This document shows, in pieces, positions 1 through 8,088 of a stretch of 53,884 nt of DNA. The DNA is from Ferruginibacter sp. GTDB taxonomy: Bacteria > Bacteroidota > Bacteroidia > Chitinophagales > Chitinophagaceae. The stretch covers positions 1 through 53,884 of the forward strand of contig JABFQZ010000004.1 of assembly GCA_013141435.1 (NCBI GenBank), written 5' to 3'. The translations under genes and the position numbers were made by a program. The notes below the pieces were generated by a model. It was not told where the DNA came from. It saw only the letters and a list, made by a program, of their open reading frames with translations, and did no database searches. Positions within the stretch are counted from its first letter, which is position 1. The number at the start of each line of letters is the position of its first letter.

Positions 1-81
1 TAACTTTTAGCATACATAAATTTGCAAGATTTTTAAGCAAAAGTCAAATATCCTGCAATAATTTTATACCCATTATGTGAT

Positions 82-885
82 TTAATGCAATATTGATAAT
101 AGTTTTAGACTTTTTGAGGAACGACTATGTAGTGAACTTTTATCCTCAATACTCCACCCCTCAACATATTTTTGAGCAACTTCTTCGCTTGTAAAACTTG
201 CGAACTTTCCTTTAAATGCAGCATTGTCAGACTCTAGCACTTGTACGTCGGCTAGAACTTGTTTTTCATTAAATCCTAATTTCACAAGTGCATCTTCTGA
301 TGTTTTTTCAATTAATCTACCATTTAACCTATCCTCAAAAACTTTTGTGATCGTCTGGTTTTGATTCTTCGAAAAATCCCCCCATCTTTCCGAACTTACA
401 TCTGTAGCAGAAAAAGGGTTAGTTGAATTCCCTTCATCGGGAATCCAATCCTCTTTAAAAGATTTACCATCAGCAGAGTAGGTTGCTGTATAAGTACCAT
501 GTCCTAAAGGTCCACTATTGTCTGATGTAAACTTCATTCCTAATAAGCTATTTTGAACAATATAATTTTCTGATGCTATATTAAGAACTGTTCCATCATT
601 AGATGTTGTATTAATGACTATTTTACTTTCGCCCCCATCTAAATCAATTGCGGCAATGGGCATATTTCCTGCAAACTGATAAGGTGTGTACCATGGGTAA
701 GATTTGGTTAACGGGTCAACACTTAAAAATTTTCCTAATGCCGGATTATAAATCCTAAAACCATAATCGTAAACATTTCCTTCGCCATAAACCTCATTAT
801 TTTTCTCCTTCCAATTAAACCCGTATAGATTCTGAAAAGAGCAGTTGATAATAATAAATTTGAGGTTAAAATAGGTCTGAAATTT
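82..885 (-). pseudogene. Rhs C-terminal tip: RHS core remnant plus variable C-terminal domain
   Basis: Reading from 885 down to 82 gives an open frame starting just after an in-frame stop at 886-888. Its first third carries the RHS repeat-associated core signature (NLYGFNWKEK, then YDYGFRIYNPALGKFLSVDP and PYQFAGNMPIAAIDLDG). In intact Rhs/YD-repeat proteins this core closes a shell of hundreds to thousands of residues, and the polymorphic toxin tip follows. Here the whole N-terminal shell is missing. The first ATG (663) lies inside the core, so this is a displaced or decayed tip rather than a normal gene. The tip itself (about 190 residues after the core, ending in a Ser-rich tail) matches no toxin family I recognise. 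No plausible immunity gene lies in the 81 bases downstream. Confidence 0.75.
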
Positions 886-936
886 TTAATTTCAAGCAAA
901 AAACTGCAATTGCTGTTTCGAGCTTTTTAGGTACTA

Positions 937-1344
937 TTATTTAGGCATATCTTCTTCTACTTTTCGACATTCGCCTACAATTGTATGAAAGATATCGTGT
1001 GCTTGCGTTATTAGTAAAGTTAATTTTTTATCAGAAGCATTTTTCTTTACCGCATTATTAATAGTACCACATTGTTTTACTAGTTTTTTTAAAGTAGCAT
1101 TAGTTTCTTTAGGTTTAAAACTTTCGTCAATTGGCGATGCTTGCCACAATTTTGCTGTAATTAAAAGGCTATCTGCCTTAGCTCTTAGCGGAGCAAGGTT
1201 ACCCTCCTCGGCAGGGTGAAATGTAGATGACATAAAGGAGTGAAATGTTTTCATTTCGGACCACACGGTTTTTTTTGCTTGAGCAAATGAAACTGATGCC
1301 GAAGTTAATATTACTATATAAAGTATTTGAATTTTCTTTTTCAT
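937..1344 (-). CDS. Exported small helical protein, last gene of the copper cluster
   Basis: This 135-residue protein has a clear signal peptide (MKKK, then a hydrophobic stretch ending SVSFAQA), so it should be periplasmic. The mature part looks all-helical and has His residues in its first helix (HSFMSSTFHP) and near the end (AHDIFHTIVGEC). The layout recalls cytochrome c'-like four-helix bundles, but there is no CxxCH haem motif. It starts 3 bp after the YHS lipoprotein gene and is the last gene of a minus-strand run of metal-related genes, so a metal-binding or metal-sensing periplasmic role is a reasonable inference. No specific family is recognised with certainty. Confidence 0.7.
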   Translation of the reverse strand: MKKKIQILYIVILTSASVSFAQAKKTVWSEMKTFHSFMSSTFHPAEEGNLAPLRAKADSLLITAKLWQASPIDESFKPKETNATLKKLVKQCGTINNAVKKNASDKKLTLLITQAHDIFHTIVGECRKVEEDMPK

Positions 1345-1347
1345 ATT

Positions 1348-1656
1348 TTATTTTTTAGCTGTTAAAAATTGATTGGGATCTTTCAAAAATTCGGCTTTAC
1401 AATCTGGAGCACAAAAGCCATAAATTTTTCCATTATATATTGTGGTGTCTGATATTCCAGCTGTTACTGGCATGCCACATACTAAATCTTTGTTTACAGC
1501 AAAAACAAGTTTTTTTAAAGCCGTATCTTTTGTCGCTCCCATTGATGATGTAGAATCGGCATTTTGTTGATCTTCAATGGCATTGTGCTTTACAGGGTTG
1601 TTATTGCACGACAATGCTATAAAAAATATAAAAAATAAAATGATTATTTTGTTCAT
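1348..1656 (-). CDS. YHS-domain lipoprotein, probable copper-binding
   Basis: This 102-residue protein begins with a lipoprotein signal (hydrophobic run ending FIALSC, Cys17). The C-terminal half is a YHS domain: DLVCGMPV at residues 57-64, then YGFCAPDCKAEFLKDP around 79-94, with Cys60, Cys82 and Cys86 as likely metal ligands. YHS domains occur in copper ATPases and metal-transport accessory proteins and bind Cu or other soft metals. The gene overlaps the upstream 64-residue membrane gene by 4 bp (ATGA), which implies translational coupling. Its place directly behind an OprC-like receptor gene supports a copper-handling role at a membrane surface. Confidence 0.82.
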   Translation of the reverse strand: MNKIIILFFIFFIALSCNNNPVKHNAIEDQQNADSTSSMGATKDTALKKLVFAVNKDLVCGMPVTAGISDTTIYNGKIYGFCAPDCKAEFLKDPNQFLTAKK

Positions 1657-1847
1657 ACCAATAGTTTTTTACGTATAATTTTATTTGTCAAATATAACAT
1701 TTCGAATAGTAAATAAGAAATAATAAAACCTATAGAAAAAACAAAGGTTAAAAAGTTATTATTAAATGTAATTAATAAAATAGTAAAGTTTGCTAATAAC
1801 AATATATTTATTATTTCGGTTTTATAAAGTTTAATTATGTTTTGCAA
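1653..1847 (-). CDS. Small two-helix membrane protein in the copper cluster
   Basis: This 64-residue protein is almost entirely hydrophobic, with two predicted membrane segments (about residues 12-30 and 32-52) and a basic tail (KIIRKKLLV). It lies 13 bp behind the TonB receptor gene and overlaps the YHS lipoprotein start by 4 bp, so it is very probably co-transcribed and coupled. I recognise no family. The basic C-terminus suggests it stays in the cytoplasm. Because it is short and composition-driven, confidence that it is a real gene rests mainly on the tight spacing. Confidence 0.55.
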   Translation of the reverse strand: MQNIIKLYKTEIINILLLANFTILLITFNNNFLTFVFSIGFIISYLLFEMLYLTNKIIRKKLLV

Positions 1848-1860
1848 ATTGTTTTTTTTA

Positions 1861-3885
1861 TTAATTATTAAAATAAAATTTTAATTGTAAATATATATTT
1901 CTTCCCATTCGGGGTATATTTCCCCAATCTAAATGATCATGATAATTTTTATTGAAAATGTTTTCTACACCAGCTTGTAATTCTATGTTATTTTTATACA
2001 ACTTTGTGTTATAGCCAATTCTACTATGCAATAAAAAATAACTTGCAGTAGCATCTTCGCCATAGTTTTTGCTAATGGTGTTTTGCGAAGCTGCAATTTC
2101 GGTTTCTAGTTGTGCAAAAAAATGATTTGGCTGATATCGTAAAGTAGTAGTATTTTTTAGTGGAGATACAAAAGGTAAATGCATATTATTATTATCTTTA
2201 GCATTTGTGTAACGAAATGTAGAAACTGTAATAAATTTAGGAGAAAGATTTACAAAACTTGTAGCCTCCAAACCCCATATTTTTGCGAACGAAATATTTG
2301 AAAAATTTTTCACACCATTTGCACCAATAGTCATAGAACTAAAAAGTGAATTTATTTTTCCTACTATAAAATTATTCACTTTTGAAAAATAATAATTTAT
2401 TTGAATTTTATTTTGTTTCCACTTATACAAAGTTGACAAATCAAACTGCAAAGATTTTTCGGAAAGCAAATTTGTTTTACCAATATAATCGTATCCATCG
2501 CTAGCATTAAACAAATAAAACCCATACATTTCGGTAGCAGTAGGTGTTCTTTCCGAATAGCTTAAAGCAGTATTTAATTGCAGTTTATTAAAAATTTTCT
2601 TAGAAATAGAAACGGAAGCGTTTTTTAAAAAATCTTTTTGTATTGTAGTATCACCAAAAATACTTACATGATTTTTTGCATCATTAGTTACAAGATTAGC
2701 TTTTACAAAATCGGCACGGCTTGCAATGCTTACTTTTAATGTACTATCTACTTGCAATGCCCATGATAAAGAAGCTCCTATTTGATTTTTTTTATTATCT
2801 GGCCAAGTAAGCATATACATAGGCGGTTGTCCGGTTTGGTACATTGTCATAGATGCTTGCAAAAAAGTGCTTGCAGCATCTACTCTAAATGTAATTTTTT
2901 GCTTTTTATTTATTTTGCCATTCCCTTCTATAAAAATTCCACTGGTTTTACTAACGCCAGGCATATCCATATGTATAGGTATGTTTGGTCGTTTTGTATC
3001 GTCCATAAAATGTATTACTTTATTGGTATAAATTTTAGCTTGCCAATTATATATACGTTTCAAATTATTATTACTTAATAAGCTCAGCGATATAATTTTT
3101 GCAGTAGCTTTACCTACATCCATTGGCAATGCGGCATAACCAATATTCCAACCATCATCTGCCAATATATCTAATTTAATTTTTGATTTTTGATTTATTT
3201 TATAGCTAGTCGTAATGGAAAAATTTGTTTTTTCGTATTGAGAAAAAAGCACCTCTTTTCCACTACCGCTTTTATAATTATGGTTTTTACGATATGTACC
3301 ACTTGCTGCAATAGCCCAATTTTGTAATGCGTAATTTAATCTTAAAGATTCGTAAAAACTTTTAGCTGAGGTTTGATAGCCAGAGTTAATAGCTCCTGTT
3401 ATTTTATTATTATATAAATAATTTGCATCTGCCAATTTCATATTTATTGTACCACCAATAGATGAGCCATTTAAAAAACCTTGATTAGCATTTTGTACTT
3501 GTACATTTTCTAAATTTATGGGCTCAATATAAATTGTAGCTGGATCCATTTTATCGGTACAAGCACCATGTATTTTCATACCATCTATTTGCATATTTAT
3601 TTGACCTGCATTAAAATAGCGAATAGTTGGTTCTATACCATAAGCCCCTCTATGTATCATAGAAACCTCTGGCAATCTGGCTAAAATTTCTTCAACGGTA
3701 GCAATATTATTGTATTTGCAAAAATTAATTAGCTGTTGTGTAGGTGTTTTTATAGTTGCTTTTACATCTACATTTTGCAATAATATAATTTTTGAACTAT
3801 CATTTTCGATAGTATTAATTGGCTCTTGAGCATTTACACTAATTACTAATAAAATACTGAAGCAACTAAAAAGAAATGATTTCAT
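1861..3885 (-). CDS. OprC-like TonB-dependent copper receptor
   Basis: This 674-residue outer-membrane protein has a signal peptide (cleavage near NAQ-E, residue 20), a plug domain (about 35-155, containing VEEILARLPEVSMIHRGAYG) and a C-terminal 22-strand-type barrel ending in LQLKFYFNN. The plug carries GACTDKM, so Cys109 and Met113 form a CxxxM pair. The barrel carries HFM at His292-Met294, an HxM pair about 183 residues later. From memory, Pseudomonas OprC binds copper with exactly such a CxxxM plus HxM set at similar spacing. Neighbouring YHS, CNGKC and Met/His-rich proteins agree with copper as the substrate. There is no N-terminal carboxypeptidase-like domain. The protein should need TonB-ExbBD, which are not in this window. 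Confidence 0.85.
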   Translation of the reverse strand: MKSFLFSCFSILLVISVNAQEPINTIENDSSKIILLQNVDVKATIKTPTQQLINFCKYNNIATVEEILARLPEVSMIHRGAYGIEPTIRYFNAGQINMQIDGMKIHGACTDKMDPATIYIEPINLENVQVQNANQGFLNGSSIGGTINMKLADANYLYNNKITGAINSGYQTSAKSFYESLRLNYALQNWAIAASGTYRKNHNYKSGSGKEVLFSQYEKTNFSITTSYKINQKSKIKLDILADDGWNIGYAALPMDVGKATAKIISLSLLSNNNLKRIYNWQAKIYTNKVIHFMDDTKRPNIPIHMDMPGVSKTSGIFIEGNGKINKKQKITFRVDAASTFLQASMTMYQTGQPPMYMLTWPDNKKNQIGASLSWALQVDSTLKVSIASRADFVKANLVTNDAKNHVSIFGDTTIQKDFLKNASVSISKKIFNKLQLNTALSYSERTPTATEMYGFYLFNASDGYDYIGKTNLLSEKSLQFDLSTLYKWKQNKIQINYYFSKVNNFIVGKINSLFSSMTIGANGVKNFSNISFAKIWGLEATSFVNLSPKFITVSTFRYTNAKDNNNMHLPFVSPLKNTTTLRYQPNHFFAQLETEIAASQNTISKNYGEDATASYFLLHSRIGYNTKLYKNNIELQAGVENIFNKNYHDHLDWGNIPRMGRNIYLQLKFYFNN

Positions 3886-3908
3886 ATTTGCTTTTTTTTA
3901 TAAAAATG

Positions 3909-3970
3909 TGAGGTTGTTTTAAAATAAAATGATTACAAACAGCAACAAAAATATTTTTAAAACAACCTCA
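3909..3970. promoter_or_regulatory. 16-bp perfect inverted repeat inside the copper cluster
   Basis: Arms tgaggttgttttaaaa (3909-3924) and ttttaaaacaacctca (3955-3970) are exact reverse complements with a 30-bp spacer. The repeat sits in the 90-bp gap between the Met/His-rich lipoprotein gene and the TonB receptor gene, both on the minus strand. It could be a processing or attenuation hairpin that sets relative expression of the two genes, or a weak terminator. The function is inferred from position only. Confidence 0.55.
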
Positions 3971-3975
3971 ATCTA

Positions 3976-4821
3976 TTAAAATTGTACATCAAAGAATTGT
4001 GTAGTATCTGCAACAGCAGCTCCAGACTTGTAGTCTAAATTTAATTTCCACATGCCTGTCATCGTAAAATTAACTTTGCCTTTGTAATGTCCTTTACCTA
4101 CATGAGCAGGGTTAACATTGTTTGGGGAACCATGCCCCATAGATGGCATTTCAGGAGTAAGAACTACAGATAGGCTACTATCGGCAGGAAAACTCATCAT
4201 GGATGCTCTTTTAAAAATAGCAATTTCCATATCGTTTATTCCCACTTTTGGAGTGCTTGGATCAATTAATGATACCAAATATTTTTCCCCATTATGCAAT
4301 GCCGTAAACATTTTTTGTTTTGAAATAGTAGGCTCTATTACATTAACTAGCATTTTTATTTTTCCTTCTTTATTGCTTACATGATTATGTACAGTGTACT
4401 CTACTGTCCATGTACCACTAGCAGATGTAGGCATCATAAAAACTACTGCACAAGGAAATAATTTATTTACGGCCATTTCAGATGCAGGGTTTTCGGTAGG
4501 AGATGTATGTTGCATTGCACCCATATCCATCATAGGCATAAGCATAATATGTGCATCTTCTACCCTTTTGCCTGTTACAGAATCGGTAAGAGATAAGTAA
4601 AATTTGTTGTAACCAGTTGTAATTGTAGCAGATTTTGTATACACTGCAATTTTAGTAGCTGCTCCAATAGCATACCCTTCGTGCTGTTTAGTTAATCCGG
4701 CTGTAGGGTCAATATCATCTACTATAATAGGTTCATCTCCGTTATTTTTCTTGCATGATGGCGTTATAATTAATGCAAATAAAAATATTGGCAATACTAA
4801 CGTTATTATTAATTTTTTCAT
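3976..4821 (-). CDS. Met/His-rich lipoprotein with two YtkA/FixH-like domains
   Basis: This 281-residue protein has a lipoprotein signal (hydrophobic run ending ITPSC, Cys23) and two tandem Ig-like halves (about 45-160 and 165-280) resembling YtkA/FixH-type domains. Each half carries a Met/His cluster in the equivalent place: MLMPMMDMGAMQH (residues 93-105) and MPSMGHG with following His residues (225-245). Such clusters are typical Cu(I) ligands. It lies directly upstream of the OprC-like receptor gene in the same direction. I infer a periplasmic or surface copper-binding lipoprotein that hands metal to, or senses metal for, the receptor. The exact family assignment is tentative; the metal-ligand clusters are directly visible. 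Confidence 0.72.
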   Translation of the reverse strand: MKKLIITLVLPIFLFALIITPSCKKNNGDEPIIVDDIDPTAGLTKQHEGYAIGAATKIAVYTKSATITTGYNKFYLSLTDSVTGKRVEDAHIMLMPMMDMGAMQHTSPTENPASEMAVNKLFPCAVVFMMPTSASGTWTVEYTVHNHVSNKEGKIKMLVNVIEPTISKQKMFTALHNGEKYLVSLIDPSTPKVGINDMEIAIFKRASMMSFPADSSLSVVLTPEMPSMGHGSPNNVNPAHVGKGHYKGKVNFTMTGMWKLNLDYKSGAAVADTTQFFDVQF

Positions 4822-5173
4822 GTTATTTTTTTTGTAATTGTTTATAATAATTTGGCTGAAATAATAAAAATTGTAAATCGTTTTTGCAACTTGTAGTACA
4901 TAAAATTATATTCGGTGTAGAGCACACAATATTATTTTATATTAGTTAATAAAAATTATCAACTAATATAAATACAGTGATATTTAACAGTACAATTTTA
5001 TAATTGTTTTTTAAAATTATAAAAAACATTGAGCAACTTTAATAAATATGTACCTTATTAAACACTTATATAAATACTACTAACAGTTATAATGTTTAAC
5101 ACTAAATAGTATTAAGTAAAAATTAGGATTTATCTATTCTTTCATAAAAAAATAGAAGGCTAAACATAATAAA
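4822..5173. other. AT-rich intergenic stretch within the copper cluster
   Basis: 352 bp between the 123-residue CNGKC gene and the Met/His-rich lipoprotein gene. It is very AT-rich with many short A/T runs and no open frame of note. It probably holds a promoter for the lipoprotein-receptor part of the cluster, but I see no convincing -33/-7 pair or operator. Confidence 0.4.
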
Positions 5174-5545
5174 TTAAACCTTTGGAGGATGAAAAAAAGA
5201 ATAAGAAATATCTGAAAGAGGAGAACTTATATTATAAAATTTTGCTTTTGAAAAAGATGAAAATGTAACTTTTTCTAAGAGATAAAAAAAAGATTTAGAA
5301 GAAAGTACCAAAAGATTATTTTCTTTGTTCTTTTGATTATTTTCTTCTTCTTTCTTTTCTTGATCTTTTATTTTTTTTATCATTTGGCATTTTCCGTTAC
5401 ATTTCAGCTTAGGTTTTGCCTTATTAATACAACTTTTTGCAAACTTGTTTGTATTTAGAGCATAATCAACCCTTACAAGTAAACCGCTTATCATTTGCAT
5501 TGCCAAGGATATAATAAGAAATGATATAAAAAATTGCCTATACAT
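5174..5545 (-). CDS. Small membrane protein with CNGKC motif, metal-cluster associated
   Basis: This 123-residue protein has an N-terminal hydrophobic segment (residues 5-25), then NKAKPKLKCNGKCQM with Cys39, Cys49 and Cys53, a highly charged Lys/Glu/Asn stretch (56-77) and a C-terminal segment ending FFHPPKV. Small proteins with this CxGKC signature are frequently seen, from memory, next to copper or iron TonB receptors in Bacteroidota. The biochemical function is not known to me. It is the first gene of the minus-strand copper cluster, 352 bp from the next gene. A metal-relay or regulatory role is inference. Confidence 0.7.
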   Translation of the reverse strand: MYRQFFISFLIISLAMQMISGLLVRVDYALNTNKFAKSCINKAKPKLKCNGKCQMIKKIKDQEKKEEENNQKNKENNLLVLSSKSFFYLLEKVTFSSFSKAKFYNISSPLSDISYSFFHPPKV

Positions 5546-5623
5546 TTATACAAAAGTAGTGAATTTTTGGATACAATTTACTCTGGATTTTTTTTATTAC
5601 ATTTGGTCTAAATTATAAATATA

Positions 5624-6023
5624 ATATCAAAAGCAAAACTATTAATCATTAAAGAGACTCAAAAGGAGTTAGTTCAGTTAAGAAAAAACAGAGCACTACA
5701 AAAACAAAAAGGTTACTTATTTTAATTGAACTTAAAAAAGAAAAGGGTAATGCTGTGTCAAAAAGAGATTTAGCAAAACGTATAGGAGCAGATCCTATTA
5801 GCATTACTGCATGGAAAAGCCTTTATCAGCAAAGGGAATTGAAGGTATCATGTCAGACGGTCGGATTGGCTTTAAAGAAATTATAGTTAGTGTATTTAAA
5901 AGAAAGTTTACAAGCAAACTTTACCATACACTCGAAGTGGTAAGTGAATTTATTACAAACACAATAGAAAACATAACAAAAGAAAGCATAAAAAAAACTT
6001 GTGGTTTTGAGTATATTTTTTAG
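5624..6023 (+). pseudogene. Transposase remnant (IS630-like) with frameshifts and internal deletion
   Basis: Three frames must be joined to follow the protein. First comes SKAKLLIIKETQKELVQLRK from an ATA codon at 5624 where a start codon would be expected, up to a stop near 5732. Next comes NAVSKRDLAKRIGADPISI followed by TAWKSLYQQ in another frame, a helix-turn-helix. Then GIEGIMSDGRIGFK follows in a third frame from about 5835, which is the usual continuation of the HTH part in Bacteroidota IS630-type transposases. It runs straight into what looks like the C-terminal tail of such a transposase (NITKESIKKTCGFEYIF). The catalytic DDE middle is absent. This is a dead insertion-sequence scar. 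Confidence 0.65.
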
Positions 6024-6145
6024 AATCTATTTGGACTAAATAATATTAATAAATAGTATAACTTTTATTTTTTTCAATTTTCTGGATATGATTACCAGCC
6101 AAATTTTGCTCAACAAATTTTGCTTAAAGTATTGCAATTTGTGTT

Positions 6146-6184
6146 ATACTACAAAAACCGCTTCTGTAGCGGTTTTTGTAGTAT
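6146..6184 (-). terminator. 17-bp perfect hairpin downstream of tRNA-Leu
   Basis: Arms 6146-6162 (atactacaaaaaccgct) and 6168-6184 are exact reverse complements with a 5-nt loop. The T-rich side of the stem is on both strands, so it could act as a bidirectional terminator. It lies 7 bp past the 3' end of the minus-strand tRNA gene, which makes tRNA termination the simplest reading. Confidence 0.7.
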
Positions 6185-6191
6185 AAATAAG

Positions 6192-6275
6192 TGCCCACGA
6201 AAGGAATCGAACCTTCACACCCTTGCGAATGGCAGATTTTGAGTCTGCTGCGTCTACCAATTCCGCCACATGGGC
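6192..6275 (-). tRNA. tRNA-Leu (anticodon CAA)
   Basis: On the minus strand the sequence opens GCCCATGTGGCGGAATTGG and closes GGTTCGATTCCTTTCGTGGGC plus discriminator A. The acceptor stem GCCCATG/CGTGGGC pairs with one G-T type position. The anticodon arm GCAGA-CTCAAAA-TCTGC gives anticodon CAA, reading UUG leucine codons. The long variable arm (CATTCGCAAGGGTG) marks a class II tRNA. CCA is not encoded. A strong hairpin follows at 6146-6184. Confidence 0.95.
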
Positions 6276-6309
6276 AGCTTTTGTATTTGAATTGGACTGC
6301 AATATTACG

Positions 6310-6795
6310 TTAATCTTCTAATCTGTCCAAAATACGGCTCAAATATTTTTTCTTGTAATAATATAATTTTAAATTTTGCAAATCAATATCTGTTAATGAA
6401 GCTGTATTTTCAATATTTATTACATGCTCTACATCGGCTAATATACTTTTTTCAAAGTCATCTATTTTTTTTGTTTTTAAATTATTTTCTTCTAGTTCTT
6501 CATTAATATCCATCATTTCCATTAAAAAAGATGCGGGCAATTGATATTTTTCATTTGCAATAATTACGCCTTTTTGTAGCAAAAAATATTCGATAGATTT
6601 TTCTTTATTTGCAAAAATTTTATACGCAATGTTTGTAGCTGCAGAAAACTGTAAAGTATTTTCTTTTTCAGCTTCATTTTCGTTAGTAAAAAAATCGGGG
6701 TGATATTTTTTTTGTAATTCTAAATATTTTTGAGTAATTATTTTTTTATCAAAAAATATTTTTTCGGGCAAGTCAAAAAGTTTATAATAATTCAT
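6310..6795 (-). CDS. hscB: Fe-S cluster assembly co-chaperone HscB (J-domain)
   Basis: The 161-residue product starts at MNYYKLFDLPEKIFFD, the usual HscB N-terminus. An in-frame upstream extension to 6912 would run into the divergent gene and is rejected. The J-domain HPD tripeptide is at His32-Asp34 (KKYHPDFF), and the C-terminal three-helix domain that binds IscU follows (about 80-161). HscB stimulates the HscA ATPase to release Fe-S clusters from IscU in the cytoplasm. The length is close to the family norm (~170). No hscA or isc genes are in the window. It diverges from the dehydrogenase gene across a 59-bp gap. Confidence 0.88.
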   Translation of the reverse strand: MNYYKLFDLPEKIFFDKKIITQKYLELQKKYHPDFFTNENEAEKENTLQFSAATNIAYKIFANKEKSIEYFLLQKGVIIANEKYQLPASFLMEMMDINEELEENNLKTKKIDDFEKSILADVEHVINIENTASLTDIDLQNLKLYYYKKKYLSRILDRLED

Positions 6796-6840
6796 TTTGC
6801 AAATGTACAAAGTATATAAAATGAAAACGTACATTGCAAA
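6796..6840. promoter_or_regulatory. Divergent promoter region with inverted repeat, hscB / dehydrogenase
   Basis: The gap between the divergent genes contains TTTGCAAATGTAC (6796-6808) and GTACATTGCAAA (6829-6840), an inverted repeat with one gap. It could be an operator or paired TTTG promoter elements for both directions. Position and symmetry are seen; the regulator is unknown. Confidence 0.4.
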
Positions 6841-6854
6841 CCTAATTTGTGTAT

Positions 6855-8063
6855 ATGATAAAAATTGGATTAATAAGAGAAGGTAAAATACCTGCCGATA
6901 GTAGGGTAGCACTTACACCTGCACAATGCAAATGGATACGTACACAGCACCCAGAAGTAACAGTAACAGTACAACAAAGCAATACCAGATGTTATACCGA
7001 TAAAGAATACATAAATGCAGGCATAGTAGTTACTGAAGATTTATCGGACTGCGATATTTTATTGGGCATAAAAGAAGTACCAATAAATATGCTAATTGAG
7101 AATAAAACCTACTTGTTTTTTTCGCATACAAAAAAATTACAACCATACAATCAAAAATTATTGCAAGCCATTATTGAAAAAAATATAACGCTTATAGATT
7201 ACGAATGCTTAGAGCATGAAGATGGTGCTAGAATAATTGGGTTTGGTTTTTTTGCAGGTATAGTAGGTGCACACAATGGTATGATGGCTTATGGTAATAG
7301 AACTGGATTATTTAAGCTTGATAAAATAAATTCTGCTAAAAATTTTCAATATTTAATTCATACCTACTTTGGTTTAAAATTGCCAGCAATAAAAATTGCT
7401 GTAACTGGTAGTGGCAGAGTGGCACATGGTATTTTAGAAATTATGAATTTGCTAGGAATACACGAAGTAGAGCCAGAAGACTTTGTTGAAAAAGAATATG
7501 TTTACCCAGTGTATGTACACCTAAAAGGGGCAGATTTATATGAACATAAAATTACAAAAGAATATAACCGTACCAACTTTCATGAAAATGCAGAAAATTA
7601 TGATTGTACATTTTCAAAATATTTTTGCCATACCGATATTTTAATGAATGGTATTTATTGGGAACAAAAAATACCAAGGCTTTTTAAAATAGAAGATTTG
7701 CAAAATGAAAATTTTAGAATAAAAACCATTGCAGATATTACCGATGATATGGGAGGCTCAGTGCCTTGCAATTTAGGAGATAGCACCATAGCAGAGCCTG
7801 TGTATGGAGTAGATAAACTTACATTAAAAAAAACCGAGCCATACGTTGCAAACTCAATAGATATAATGGCTGTGGGTAATTTGCCAAACGAATTACCAAG
7901 AGATGCAAGCAGATATTTTGGAGAGCAATTGATAAAACATGTGTTTACAGATTTGTTTAGCAGTGTAGAAAATAGATTAATAAACCATGCTACAATTGTA
8001 AAAAATGGGAAATTAAATACTGGTTACGAATACATGGAGGATTATAGTAAAACTGATAGTTGA
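6855..8063 (+). CDS. Alanine / saccharopine dehydrogenase-type NAD-dependent oxidoreductase
   Basis: This 402-residue protein is of the alanine dehydrogenase/PNT N-terminal-domain superfamily, closest in feel to the lysine-forming saccharopine dehydrogenase (LYS1-like) group. Evidence includes the N-terminal MIKIGLIREGKIPADSRVAL, with the Arg and Lys substrate residues of the family, a Rossmann motif around residues 180-190 (KIAVTGSGRVAHGILE), and ITDDMGGSVPCNLGDSTI near 295-315. ATG at 6855 is chosen over a GTG two codons upstream because the family starts at MIKIG. The physiological substrate cannot be fixed from sequence. It diverges from hscB. Confidence 0.72.
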   Translation: MIKIGLIREGKIPADSRVALTPAQCKWIRTQHPEVTVTVQQSNTRCYTDKEYINAGIVVTEDLSDCDILLGIKEVPINMLIENKTYLFFSHTKKLQPYNQKLLQAIIEKNITLIDYECLEHEDGARIIGFGFFAGIVGAHNGMMAYGNRTGLFKLDKINSAKNFQYLIHTYFGLKLPAIKIAVTGSGRVAHGILEIMNLLGIHEVEPEDFVEKEYVYPVYVHLKGADLYEHKITKEYNRTNFHENAENYDCTFSKYFCHTDILMNGIYWEQKIPRLFKIEDLQNENFRIKTIADITDDMGGSVPCNLGDSTIAEPVYGVDKLTLKKTEPYVANSIDIMAVGNLPNELPRDASRYFGEQLIKHVFTDLFSSVENRLINHATIVKNGKLNTGYEYMEDYSKTDS

Positions 8064-8088
8064 AACTTTCTTAGACTTAATAATTTTT

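Noticed and set aside
6796..6912. Extended HscB start on the minus strand
   Set aside because: It would overlap the divergent dehydrogenase gene and add a hydrophobic stretch foreign to HscB.
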